Assembly (NCBI GenBank): GCA_902779315.1
Contig: CACZBC010000048.1
Location: 1 to 33,629, forward strand
Direction: 5' to 3'
DNA: 33,629 nt
From: an uncultured Bacteroidales bacterium
GTDB lineage: Bacteria; Bacteroidota; Bacteroidia; Bacteroidales; Bacteroidaceae
The notes below the pieces were generated by a model. That model was not told the origin of the DNA, ran no database searches, and saw nothing but the letters and a program-made list of their open reading frames with translations. The translations under genes were made by a program, and so were the position numbers. This document shows positions 16,189 to 24,380 of the stretch, piece after piece; positions within the stretch are counted from its first letter, which is position 1; each line of letters opens with the position of its first letter.

Positions 16189-19100
16189 ATGCCATTTGAA
16201 AAACATCTTAACAAACTATTATTAACCGCCGTCTTATGCCTCCTGCAACCTGTGCCATGCATGTATGCAGAGAGGCCGATTGACGAGGAATATAAGTTGT
16301 CGGGCACCGTGATAGGAACGGAGAAATGCTACAACTATGCCAGTCAGTCAGTCTCGTATGACATAAATATCGCAGCAAATGCCTTCGACGGAAACCTCTC
16401 CACTTTTGTTGCCACTTATGAGACGTCTCACACATGGGTAGGCTTGGATTTGGGTTATCCTCACATCATTACACGTGTGGGTTGGAGTCCTCGTAATGAC
16501 AGCGAAGGCCCTAAACATGTCGTCTTGGGAATCTTCGAAGGTTCCAATCGCGAGGATTTCATGGATGCCGTTCCCCTGTATATGATTACGGAGGAGGGAA
16601 CTATAGGCGTCATGTCTTATGCAACTGTGCAAGTTTCGCGTGGATTTCGCTATGTTCGTTGGTGTGGCCCGGCAGACAGCCGTTGCAATATTGCCGAATT
16701 GGAGTTCTACGGTTATGAGGGCGTGGGAAACGATTCCCGCTTCTATCAGTTGACCAATCTGCCAACACTTTCCTATCACACTTATTCCGGAATAGAACCT
16801 TACGACAAAGTTCACGAACTGGAATCAGAGATGTGTCTGGTTTATGACGGAGGGACCCACATACAGGAATATCCAATCTTGGCACGTGAGCGCGGAAACG
16901 GCTCACGTTATGAACTCTTCAAGAAACGTCCCTATCGCATCAAGTTCAACGACGGACAGAGCCATCACATGCTTAAGGGTTCTCCGTTGGAGAGTCCTTC
17001 GAAAGCCAAGAAGTGGACGCTTCTGCCCAATTGGCGCGAGAAGACCTTGATGCGCAACAACATTGCCTTCGAGATGAGTCGTCGTCTTGGATTGCGCTAT
17101 ACACCTTGGATTCAGAATGTCGATGTCATCGTAAACGGAGAATACAAAGGAAATTATCAACTCTGCGATCAGGTTACTGTGGATCCAAATCGTGTGGACA
17201 TCACAGAACTGCTTCCCAGCGACATCGATGACCCCCTCATAACTGGCGGGTATCTGTTGGAGATAACCAACCCTGGTGAGCAATATCATTTCAGCAGCAC
17301 TCATGGCATTCCCGTTGACATCAAGTCTCCCGATGAGAATGACATAGTTTCACAACAGTTCGCATATATTCGAGACGCTTTCAACGAGATGGAGTCCAGA
17401 CTGTGGGCTTCCTACTACACAGACCCTGACGAGGGCTATCGCAGCAGGCTGGATTTGGAAAGTTTCCTGCGCTATTTCCTTGTTGGCGAATTTGCTGGCA
17501 ACCATGATGCGATGTGGAGCCTCTATTTGTATAAGGAACGAGAAGATGACCTCTTCCATTTCGGTCCGGTTTGGGACTTTGACCTCAGTATGGACAATGA
17601 CCAGCGTTCTTACCCAGTAAATGGGAAACCCGACTGGCTCTACAATTATGGTTCTGCTGTCTCTGGCATACGAAATTTCGTTAGCCGCATCCTTTCCGAT
17701 CCATATGCTGGTGAGATGCTAAGCTCCATTTGGGCAGATATGCGAAAGAGCAAGGCGTTTTCTGTCGATAGTCTATGGGCTTATGTGGACAGTTTGGGTG
17801 TAGTGATGGACGAATCCCAAACGTTGAACTTCACGCGTTGGGACAATCTGGGACAACTCCTTACGCTTCAACAGTTCGCTCCTGGCACTTATCAGGGAGA
17901 ACTTGATATTGTCAAGAACTATCTGAAAGAGCGTATCAATTGGATAGACAACAAGTTGGGATATGTGGACGTTGAGGACATAGATCCTTCCGACACGCTC
18001 TATATCATCAATACGCCTGCCGACTTTATGGCATTCCAACATGCTGTGAACGACCAAGGACTCACCAGTTTGAATGCTCGCCTGAATGCCGATTTGGATT
18101 TGGCTGTAATCAATTCAAAGCTGAAACCAATAGGAACACAGGAGCATCCCTATGCTGGTGTGTTCGATGGAGAGAATCACATCCTGTCGGGACTCATCTT
18201 GGAGCGTAAAGAGGATAACGTGGGACTCTTTGGCACATTGGCAGCAGGAGCTGTTGTTCGCGGGGTCACTTTGGGCAGTTCATGCCAGATTAGTGGTGCT
18301 AACGGCGTAGGCCTTATTGGTTCTGTGCAGGGAGAGGGAACTGTCACTCTCGAAGCCTTGGGCAATGAAGGCAAAGTTGTTGCTTCTGGCAAATGGGCTG
18401 CAGGAATCCTTGGCAGATGTGAGGATTTCGCCACCTCGGTCAATATCAGTCATTGTTATGTCTCAGGTTCTGTTAGCGGTCAGGATGAAAGTGCTGCTAT
18501 ATGTGGTTGGGTAGGCAAGAGTGTCAAGATTACAAGGTGTTACAGCATAGCTTCTGTCAGCGGAGTAACTGGTAAGAACAGCTTTGCCCGTTATAGACGC
18601 GGACTGATTACACGTTGCTTCAGCAATCATGAAATAGAGCAGACGGGCGTTCCCAAAATCAACTCAACCGACATTACTGATGGCTATCTTTGCTATCGCA
18701 TAAACGATGGCGACCCGTCAGGCGAGATGTATTTCTATCAGACCTTGGGAGAGGATGACCATCCAATACTGCAACATCATTTGGAGGTGATTCGTCAGGG
18801 AGATACGTATGTCAACAATATGGACTTTGCGATATCCTCTGCGAGGGATTTGACGGACTTTGCCAATTTGGTTAATGGCGGCTTGAATAACATAAATGCT
18901 GTAGTTACTGCCGATTTGGACTTTGACGACTACACCATTACTTCTATAGGTACTGAAGGATTTCCTTTTGTGGGATGTTTCGACGGTAAGGGACACACCT
19001 TCAGTAACCTGAAGATAGAGTCGGGAAACAGTTATGTCGGCATCTTCGGTATTGTGAGTGGTGGTGCTGTCATCAAGAATTTCGTGCTCGACAAGACTTG

Positions 19101-19785
19101 CTCCATTCGTGGTGTAGCATATGTCGGTATTATTGGCGGGTCAAATGGAAGTGGCACCATTACAATGGAATGCTTGGGGAACGAAGGCTCTGTGACGGCT
19201 GCGAATCAGAATGCTGGTGCTATCTTTGGCTGCAATATGCGTGCTGCTGCCACTCCTGTTTTCATCAATTGCTATGCGACGGGGCCTGTGAAGGGAAGTC
19301 GTGAGAGCGGTCAGATAACGGGTTACGCGGGTAGAGGGCAGGCTTATAACTGCTATGGCAGCGGTACTATTGAGGGCTACTATTATCCGGACATGAGTGA
19401 CGCCATGCTGCGTGGCAATCTCCAATCCACCAACTGCTATTCCACGACACCAGATAAGAAGGCCACAATGGTTACACAGGAGCAGGTGGAGAACGGCGAG
19501 CTATGCTATCTCCTCAATCAGTACGACGATTCAGATGCCCCAATCTGGTATCAGACTCTGGGAGTAGACGACCATCCAGTGCTGGATTCCACTCATAGTG
19601 AAGTCAAACTTGCTGAAGACGGGACCTACTATAATGAATTCGACATTGATGGCATCAAGTTGGTGAATGCAGAAAGGAATACGATGGCAGGCGTTTACAA
19701 CCTGGCAGGACAACGAATCATGAATCGCAAACTGCAAAGAGGAATTTACATCATAGACGGCAAGAAGATAGTGACTACTCGGTAG
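16189..19785 (+). CDS. Large secreted CotH-domain protein with discoidin-like, GLUG-type repeats and C-terminal tail
   Basis: This 1198-residue exported protein has an N-terminal signal region (LLLTAVLCLLQPVPCMYA). Residues about 38-180 look like an F5/8 type C (discoidin) domain (FDGNLSTFVATYETSHTWVG, LGYPHIITRVGW, YVRWCGPADSRCNIAELEFY). Residues about 190-600 are a CotH domain, a protein-kinase-like fold known from spore-coat protein CotH: KRPYRIKFND, WTLLPNWREKTLMRN, GEFAGNHDAMWSLYLYKE and GPVWDFDLSMDND (Asp463 and Asp465 as likely metal ligands). Two similar modules of about 270 residues (from about 605 and 878) follow, with GLUG-like beta-helix turns (YAGVFDGENHILSGL, FVGCFDGKGHTFSNL), each ending in a GYLCYRIN.../GELCYLLN... 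and YQTLG.DDHP block. The last 30 residues (VYNLAGQRI ... GIYIIDGKK) are the tail shared with two other proteins here. A cell-surface role is inferred. Confidence 0.85.
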   Translation: MPFEKHLNKLLLTAVLCLLQPVPCMYAERPIDEEYKLSGTVIGTEKCYNYASQSVSYDINIAANAFDGNLSTFVATYETSHTWVGLDLGYPHIITRVGWSPRNDSEGPKHVVLGIFEGSNREDFMDAVPLYMITEEGTIGVMSYATVQVSRGFRYVRWCGPADSRCNIAELEFYGYEGVGNDSRFYQLTNLPTLSYHTYSGIEPYDKVHELESEMCLVYDGGTHIQEYPILARERGNGSRYELFKKRPYRIKFNDGQSHHMLKGSPLESPSKAKKWTLLPNWREKTLMRNNIAFEMSRRLGLRYTPWIQNVDVIVNGEYKGNYQLCDQVTVDPNRVDITELLPSDIDDPLITGGYLLEITNPGEQYHFSSTHGIPVDIKSPDENDIVSQQFAYIRDAFNEMESRLWASYYTDPDEGYRSRLDLESFLRYFLVGEFAGNHDAMWSLYLYKEREDDLFHFGPVWDFDLSMDNDQRSYPVNGKPDWLYNYGSAVSGIRNFVSRILSDPYAGEMLSSIWADMRKSKAFSVDSLWAYVDSLGVVMDESQTLNFTRWDNLGQLLTLQQFAPGTYQGELDIVKNYLKERINWIDNKLGYVDVEDIDPSDTLYIINTPADFMAFQHAVNDQGLTSLNARLNADLDLAVINSKLKPIGTQEHPYAGVFDGENHILSGLILERKEDNVGLFGTLAAGAVVRGVTLGSSCQISGANGVGLIGSVQGEGTVTLEALGNEGKVVASGKWAAGILGRCEDFATSVNISHCYVSGSVSGQDESAAICGWVGKSVKITRCYSIASVSGVTGKNSFARYRRGLITRCFSNHEIEQTGVPKINSTDITDGYLCYRINDGDPSGEMYFYQTLGEDDHPILQHHLEVIRQGDTYVNNMDFAISSARDLTDFANLVNGGLNNINAVVTADLDFDDYTITSIGTEGFPFVGCFDGKGHTFSNLKIESGNSYVGIFGIVSGGAVIKNFVLDKTCSIRGVAYVGIIGGSNGSGTITMECLGNEGSVTAANQNAGAIFGCNMRAAATPVFINCYATGPVKGSRESGQITGYAGRGQAYNCYGSGTIEGYYYPDMSDAMLRGNLQSTNCYSTTPDKKATMVTQEQVENGELCYLLNQYDDSDAPIWYQTLGVDDHPVLDSTHSEVKLAEDGTYYNEFDIDGIKLVNAERNTMAGVYNLAGQRIMNRKLQRGIYIIDGKKIVTTR

Positions 19786-19814
19786 TCGACCAGCATCTTC
19801 CTTGTTGCTTGCAA

Positions 19815-19935
19815 AACGTGGCACGTGATGACCGCAAACGTCACACTAGTAAATCGCAAACGTCACACTAGTAAATCGCCAACGTCACACTATACGTTTG
19901 CAATCGTCGCACTATACGTTTGCAGATATGGCACG
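19815..19935. repeat. 22-bp repeat array, locus D (opposite orientation to locus B)
   Basis: About five units with a 22-bp period. Two carry the reverse complement of the locus-B unit (GCAAACGTCACACTAGTAAA), and the array then flips through CACTATACGTTTGCAATCG into the forward sense. It starts with a CGTGGCACGTGATG junction, as in loci A and E. It lies between the convergent CotH gene and tRNA-Pro. The rest of the gap (19936-20032) shows nothing clear. Confidence 0.82.
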
Positions 19936-20032
19936 CCTAGTTTGTCAATTAGGCATGGGACTTTAGGATTGATGGCGTTTGGCCTTTCAGACCGAATCGC
20001 GGAATGGTGACGAACAATATAAAATAAAAAAG

Positions 20033-20105
20033 TCGGGGTGACCCGACTCGAACGGGCGACCACCTGGTCCCAAACCAGGTGCGCTACCAACTGCGCTACA
20101 CCCCG
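20033..20105 (-). tRNA. tRNA-Pro (anticodon UGG)
   Basis: The minus strand folds into a complete 73-nt cloverleaf: acceptor stem CGGGGTG with CACCCCG and discriminator A, a D-arm with AGTTGGTAGC, the anticodon stem-loop CCTGG-TTTGGGA-CCAGG with anticodon TGG (proline), and the T-arm with GTTCGAGTC. The CCA end is not encoded, which is usual in many bacteria. A -7 element at 20138-20145 on the same strand gives it its own promoter. Confidence 0.97.
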
Positions 20106-20137
20106 ATGCTTATGTCGCTATTTTGCGAAAAGCGGTG

Positions 20138-20177
20138 CAAAGGTACAACAAAAAGTGAAAAGTGAAAAGTGAAAAGC
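20138..20177 (-). promoter_or_regulatory. tRNA-Pro promoter with a heptamer repeat in the spacer and -33 region
   Basis: On the minus strand TACCTTTG (plus-strand 20138-20145) lies 33 bp before the tRNA. Directly upstream, the heptamer AAAAGTG (plus sense) is repeated three times plus a partial copy at 20151-20177, occupying the spacer and the expected -33 position. No TTTG is visible at the normal distance. Confidence 0.6.
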
Positions 20178-20239
20178 AAAAAATTTTTCTTTAGAGTCCA
20201 TAATTCTTCATTCTTCGTTCTTAATTCTTCTTTTTTTCG

Positions 20240-20247
20240 TATCTTTG
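20240..20247 (+). promoter_or_regulatory. -7 element of the serC promoter
   Basis: TATCTTTG lies 48 bp before the serC ATG at 20296. The region upstream (20185-20238) is T-rich with repeated ATTCTTC-like words and has no exact -33 TTTG. Confidence 0.6.
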
Positions 20248-20295
20248 TGCGCGAAATTAGACAATAAGCAAATAAATAACATAAATCCCAAAACA

Positions 20296-21363
20296 ATGAA
20301 GAAGTACAATTTCAATGCCGGTCCTTCCATTCTTCCAAAAGAAGTGATGGAGGCAACGGCTGCAGCTTGCCTCGAGTTCGAGGGTAGCGGTCTCTCTTTG
20401 ATGGAGACAAGTCATCGTGCAAAGAACTTCCAGCCTGTTGTTGACGAGGCTGTTGCTCTGTTCAAGGAACTGCTCAGCATTCCTGAAGGCTATGCAGTCA
20501 TCTTCCTTGGCGGTGGTGCAAGCCTCGAGTTCTGCATGGTTCCCTACAATTTCCTCGAGAAGAAGGCAGCCTACCTCAATACCGGTGTTTGGGCAACCAA
20601 GGCCGAGAAGGAGGCAAAGCTCTTCGGCGAAGTGGTAGAGGTGGCTTCCAGCAAGGACAAGAACTTCACCTACATTCCTAAGGACTTCACCATCCCCGCG
20701 GATGCCGACTACTTCCACATCACCACAAACAACACCATCTATGGCACAGAGATTCTGAAGGACTACGACAGTCCCGTGCCTATGATTGCCGACATGAGTA
20801 GTGACATTTTCTCTCGTCCCATTGATGTGAGCAAGTACGGCATGATTTATGGTGGCGCTCAGAAGAACCTCAGTATGGCTGGTGTGACCTTCTGCGTCAT
20901 CAAGGAAGATCTGCTTGGAAAGGTGAGCCGTCCCATTCCAACGATGCTCGACTATCGCACGCATGTCAACAAGGGCAGCATGTTCAACACGCCTCCAACA
21001 GTACCCATCTATTGCGCTCTGCAGAACCTGAAGTGGATTAAGAAACAGGGTGGCGTCGAGGCAATGGAGAAGCTGGCCATCCGTCGTGCTGAGATTGTTT
21101 ATGGCGAGATTGACCGCAACAAGCTCTTCGTCGGCACAGCTGAGGAGGACAGCCGCTCTCGCATGAACATTACATTCGTTCTGAAGCCTGAGTATCAGGA
21201 TTTGCAGGACGAGTTCATGGCCTTCGCAACAAGCAAGGGTATGGTCGGCGTGAAGGGACATCGCGACGTTGGCGGCTTCCGTGCAAGCTGCTACAACGCT
21301 ATGACTATCGAAGGTTGCGAGGCTCTCGTAGCTTGCATGAAAGAATTCGAAGCAAAGCATTAA
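20296..21363 (+). CDS. serC: Phosphoserine aminotransferase
   Basis: SerC is a PLP enzyme that transfers the amino group of glutamate to 3-phosphohydroxypyruvate, the second step of serine synthesis, and also serves vitamin B6 synthesis in some bacteria. I start at ATG 20296 ([17 protein letters not shown]), which is the conserved start of the family and leaves 355 residues; a longer frame begins only 8 bp after the -7 element, at or upstream of the likely transcript start. Signatures are [34 protein letters not shown], and the PLP-lysine region [15 protein letters not shown]; the end has [18 protein letters not shown]. It is the first gene of a four-gene set, 12 bp before serA. Confidence 0.97.
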   Translation: MKKYNFNAGPSILPKEVMEATAAACLEFEGSGLSLMETSHRAKNFQPVVDEAVALFKELLSIPEGYAVIFLGGGASLEFCMVPYNFLEKKAAYLNTGVWATKAEKEAKLFGEVVEVASSKDKNFTYIPKDFTIPADADYFHITTNNTIYGTEILKDYDSPVPMIADMSSDIFSRPIDVSKYGMIYGGAQKNLSMAGVTFCVIKEDLLGKVSRPIPTMLDYRTHVNKGSMFNTPPTVPIYCALQNLKWIKKQGGVEAMEKLAIRRAEIVYGEIDRNKLFVGTAEEDSRSRMNITFVLKPEYQDLQDEFMAFATSKGMVGVKGHRDVGGFRASCYNAMTIEGCEALVACMKEFEAKH

Positions 21364-21375
21364 ATATATAATGTC

Positions 21376-22296
21376 ATGAAGGTTTTAGTCGCAACAGAGA
21401 AGCCATTCAGCAAGGTTGCTGTAGATGGCATTAAAGCAGTTACAGATGCTGCTGGATATGAGCTCGTTTTGCTCGAGAAATATACGGAGAAGAGTCAGTT
21501 GCTCGATGCCGTGCAGGATGTCGATGCCATGATCATCCGCTCGGATAAGGTTGATGCAGAGGTGCTTGACGCTGCCAAGCAGCTGAAGATTGTGGTACGT
21601 GCCGGTGCAGGTTACGACAACATCGACCTCGCAGCAGCTACGGCTCATAATGTGGTTGCCATGAACACACCCGGCCAGAACGCTAACAGTGTGGCTGAGC
21701 TTGTCTTCGGTCTGCTTGTTTTTGGAGTCCGCAACTTCTTCAATGGCACTAGCGGCACAGAGCTGAAGGGCAAGAAGCTTGGCATCCTAGCCTTCGGTAA
21801 TGTTGGTCGTAATGTGGCTCGCATTGCAAAAGGCTTTGGCATGGACATTGCCGCTTATGATGCTTATTGCCCAGCAGAAGCAATCGAGGCTGCTGGTGTA
21901 ACTGCCGCAAAGAGTCAGGAGGACTTGTTCGAAATGTGCGACATCGTGTCGCTCCACATTCCTGCAACGCCCGAGACGAAGCAGAGCATCAACTACGACC
22001 TCGTAGGCAAACTGAAGAAGGGCGGCATCCTCGTCAATACAGCTCGCAAGGAAGTCATCGATGAAGCAGGTCTCATCAAGTTGATGGAGGAGCGTCAGGA
22101 CCTGAAGTACTTGACGGACATCAAGCCCGATGCAGATGCTGAGTTCGCCGAGAAGTTCGCCGGCCGTTACTTCGCTACGCCGAAGAAGATGGGCGCACAG
22201 ACAGCTGAAGCCAACGTCAACGCCGGCATCGCTGCCGCCAACCAGATTGTCGGCTTCCTCCGCGACGGAATAACGAAGTTCCAAGTTAACAAGTAA
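21376..22296 (+). CDS. serA: D-3-phosphoglycerate dehydrogenase, short lysine-type
   Basis: SerA oxidises 3-phosphoglycerate with NAD, the first step of serine synthesis. The 306-residue protein has only the substrate- and nucleotide-binding domains and no ACT regulatory domain, so serine feedback through ACT is not expected. Motifs are VRAGAGYDNIDLAAA, NTPGQNANSVAELV, the nucleotide-binding LGILAFGNVGRNVARIA and NTARKEVIDEAG with the active-site arginine. Where most enzymes have the catalytic histidine (TPH.GA.T), this one reads ATPKKMGAQTAEAN, with Lys270 in its place. Short PGDHs with lysine there form a known class (called type IIIK), so this is probably an active enzyme. The last two codons and stop begin an octamer repeat that continues to the next gene. 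Confidence 0.95.
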   Translation: MKVLVATEKPFSKVAVDGIKAVTDAAGYELVLLEKYTEKSQLLDAVQDVDAMIIRSDKVDAEVLDAAKQLKIVVRAGAGYDNIDLAAATAHNVVAMNTPGQNANSVAELVFGLLVFGVRNFFNGTSGTELKGKKLGILAFGNVGRNVARIAKGFGMDIAAYDAYCPAEAIEAAGVTAAKSQEDLFEMCDIVSLHIPATPETKQSINYDLVGKLKKGGILVNTARKEVIDEAGLIKLMEERQDLKYLTDIKPDADAEFAEKFAGRYFATPKKMGAQTAEANVNAGIAAANQIVGFLRDGITKFQVNK

Positions 22297-22319
22297 ACAA
22301 GTTGACAAGTAAACAAGTA
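22288..22319. repeat. Tandem octamer repeat (4 x 8 bp) across the serA stop
   Basis: AACAAGTA, AACAAGTT, GACAAGTA, AACAAGTA run from the last codons of serA to 8 bp before the DUF1015 ATG at 22327. It fills the intergenic spacer. Confidence 0.85.
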
Positions 22320-22326
22320 GCAAGTT

Positions 22327-23577
22327 ATGGCTGTTGTAAAACCTTTTAAAGGCATTCGTCCGCCGAAGGATCTTGTCGAGCAAGTAGAGAGTCGTCCTTA
22401 CGATGTCCTTGACTCTGAGGAGGCCCGTGCTGAGGCTGGCGACAACGAGAAGTCGCTCTATCACATCATCAAGCCGGAGATTGACTTCCCCGTCGGCACA
22501 AGCGAGTACGACCCTCGCGTCTATGAGAAGGCCGCCGAGAACTTCCAAAAGTTTCAGGACAAGGGCTGGCTCAAGCAGGACAGCGAGGAGATGTACTACA
22601 TCTATGCGCAGACGATGAACAATAAGACGCAATTCGGTCTTGTTGTGGCTGCGGCAGTTGAGGACTACATGAACGGCGTCATCAAGAAGCACGAGTTGAC
22701 GCGCCGCGACAAAGAAGAGGACCGCATGAAGCATGTCCGCGTCAACAATGCGAACCTCGAGCCTGTCTTTTTCGCTTATCCCGACAATGCCGTGCTCGAT
22801 TCACTCGTGAGCCGTATCGCAGCAACAACACCCGAGTACGACTTCATCGCACCCATCGACGGCTTCCGCCATCAACTTTGGTTGGTCAAAGACGCAGAAG
22901 ACATCCGCACCATCACCGAGACCTTCGCCTCTATACCTTATTTATATATAGCAGACGGACACCATCGCAGTGCTGCGGCAGCGCTTGTAGGTGCTGAGAA
23001 GGCAAGGCAGAACCCGAATCATCGTGGTGACGAGGAGTACAACTACTTCATGGCCGTCTGCTTCCCTGCAAGTCAGCTTACCATCCTCGACTACAATCGT
23101 GTCGTCAAGGACCTCAATGGCATGAGCGACGAGCAGTTCCTCGAGAAGCTTTCCAAGAACTTTGTCGTAACAAAGAAAGGTGCTGAGCCATATCGTCCTG
23201 CACAGTTGCACGAGTTCAGTCTCTATCTGGGAGGCGCTTGGTACAGTCTCAAACTCAAGGAAGGCCTTTGCGATGAGAGCGACCCAATCGGCAGTCTCGA
23301 TGTCAGCATCAGCAGCAATCTCATCTTAGACGAACTGCTTGGCATCAAGGACTTGCGCAGCGACAAGCGCATCGACTTCGTCGGCGGCTTGCGTGGCTTG
23401 GGCGAACTGAAACGTCGCGTGGATAGCGGTGAGATGAAGATGGCTTTGGCCCTCTATCCCGTCAGCATGAATCAAATCATGAACATTGCTGATAGTGGCA
23501 ACATCATGCCTCCCAAGGCAACATGGTTCGAGCCAAAGCTTCGCTCAGGGCTAGTGATACATAAATTGGATGATTGA
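22327..23577 (+). CDS. DUF1015 family protein in the serine operon
   Basis: This 416-residue protein belongs to the DUF1015 family, whose members often sit next to serA or serC in bacteria. Visible blocks are VVKPFKGIRPPKDLVEQVES, RPYDVLDSEEA and YHIIKPEIDFP in the N-terminal part, a middle FGLVVAAAVEDYMNGVIKKH, and the motif YIADGHHRSAAAA (Asp210-Gly-His-His-Arg214). The D/GxHR motif recalls the ParB/sulfiredoxin/SerK superfamily, in which some members are kinases acting on free serine; whether DUF1015 shares that chemistry is not something I can confirm. No signal peptide or membrane span is present. It starts 30 bp after serA and overlaps yigZ by 8 bp. A role in serine or phosphoserine metabolism is the obvious inference from context. 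Confidence 0.88.
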   Translation: MAVVKPFKGIRPPKDLVEQVESRPYDVLDSEEARAEAGDNEKSLYHIIKPEIDFPVGTSEYDPRVYEKAAENFQKFQDKGWLKQDSEEMYYIYAQTMNNKTQFGLVVAAAVEDYMNGVIKKHELTRRDKEEDRMKHVRVNNANLEPVFFAYPDNAVLDSLVSRIAATTPEYDFIAPIDGFRHQLWLVKDAEDIRTITETFASIPYLYIADGHHRSAAAALVGAEKARQNPNHRGDEEYNYFMAVCFPASQLTILDYNRVVKDLNGMSDEQFLEKLSKNFVVTKKGAEPYRPAQLHEFSLYLGGAWYSLKLKEGLCDESDPIGSLDVSISSNLILDELLGIKDLRSDKRIDFVGGLRGLGELKRRVDSGEMKMALALYPVSMNQIMNIADSGNIMPPKATWFEPKLRSGLVIHKLDD

Positions 23578-24157
23578 CATCTACAAAACTATAGTAGCCA
23601 AAAGCGAGGGCACTTACACTGAACTCAGGAGTAAGTTCCTCGCTTTTGCGCATCCTGTCAGCACGGTTGAGGAGGCGATGGTGCTTGTGGAGCAGTACCA
23701 GAAGAAGTACTACGATGCCCGTCACGTCTGTTGGGCCTATATGATTGGGGCAGACAGGGAAACGTTCCGCTCCAACGACAATGGCGAGCCGAGCGGCACA
23801 GCAGGCAAGCCCATCCTCGGACAAATCAACTCGAACGAGCTGACCAACATCATAATCCTTGTAGTCCGTTACTTCGGTGGCGTGAAGCTTGGCACAAGCG
23901 GACTCATAGTTGCCTATCGAACGGCAGCCGCCGAAGCCATCGCCAACGCTACCATTGAGGAGCGACAAGTAGAAGCAGAATATGACTTCAATTTCGAGTA
24001 CCCTCTGATGAATGCTGTGATGAAAGTTGTCCGCGACATGGAAGCCCGCGTCCTCTCGCAGACCTACGACATGGACGTACAGATGCGCGTCAGCATCCGC
24101 AAAGGTCTCCTCGATGAACTCAAAACTCGTTTGGCAAAAGCTATATCACCATTCTGA
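23570..24157 (+). CDS. IMPACT/YigZ family protein
   Basis: This 195-residue protein of the IMPACT (UPF0029) family is related to E. coli YigZ and to eukaryotic IMPACT, a regulator of the GCN2 kinase. Conserved stretches are ELRSKFLAFAHPVSTVEEA, ARHVCWAYMIGADRETFRS, NDNGEPSGTAGKPILGQI and the family hallmark VVRYFGGVKLGTSGLI near residues 100-120, followed by the C-terminal ferredoxin-like domain. The bacterial function is not settled. The ATG lies inside the end of the DUF1015 gene (8-bp overlap), so translation is coupled. A hairpin with a T-rich tail follows 11 bp after its stop codon, making it the last gene of the serC operon. Confidence 0.92.
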   Translation: MIDIYKTIVAKSEGTYTELRSKFLAFAHPVSTVEEAMVLVEQYQKKYYDARHVCWAYMIGADRETFRSNDNGEPSGTAGKPILGQINSNELTNIIILVVRYFGGVKLGTSGLIVAYRTAAAEAIANATIEERQVEAEYDFNFEYPLMNAVMKVVRDMEARVLSQTYDMDVQMRVSIRKGLLDELKTRLAKAISPF

Positions 24158-24168
24158 GTGCTTCCTTT

Positions 24169-24213
24169 CAAGACAAAATTTGTCTTGCTCCTTTTCTTTT
24201 TTCTTCTTTCCTT
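24169..24213 (+). terminator. Terminator of the serC-serA-DUF1015-yigZ operon
   Basis: CAAGACAAA (24169-24177) and TTTGTCTTG (24179-24187) form an inverted repeat, realistically a 7-bp stem with a 5-nt loop, followed by a long pyrimidine-rich tract with several T-runs. Confidence 0.65.
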
Positions 24214-24221
24214 TTTGCCCG

Positions 24222-24275
24222 ACTACACACGTGAAGTTTGCAAACGTGGCACGTGTCGTTTCCAATCATAGCATG
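24222..24275. repeat. 22-bp repeat locus E (two to three degenerate units)
   Basis: ACACACGTGAAGTTTGC, AAACGTGGCACGTGTCG and a trailing TTTCCAATCATAGC match the CACGTG-type junction and TTTGC core of the family at about 22-bp spacing. It lies between the convergent yigZ and blaR1-like genes. Confidence 0.65.
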
Positions 24276-24292
24276 GAGTGAGCCTCACATCA

Positions 24293-24329
24293 GCGCAGGG
24301 AGAAATGTATGTATATGTTCCCCCTGCGC
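24293..24329. other. Hairpin near the 3' end of the blaR1-like gene
   Basis: GCGCAGGG (24293-24300) pairs with CCCTGCGC (24322-24329), and a GAA/TTC pairing extends the stem inward after a mismatch. There is no T-run on either side, so it is not a typical terminator; it lies 52 bp beyond the stop codon of the minus-strand blaR1-like gene and might protect the mRNA end. Confidence 0.45.
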
Positions 24330-24380
24330 CGAAATTTCATAGTATATCTGAGATTAAGCCTTTTCCTCTATCTTGAAGAC

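Noticed and set aside
20257-21360. Minus-strand open frame of 367 codons over serC
   Set aside because: Antisense of a conserved gene; His/Leu/Val-rich shadow composition.
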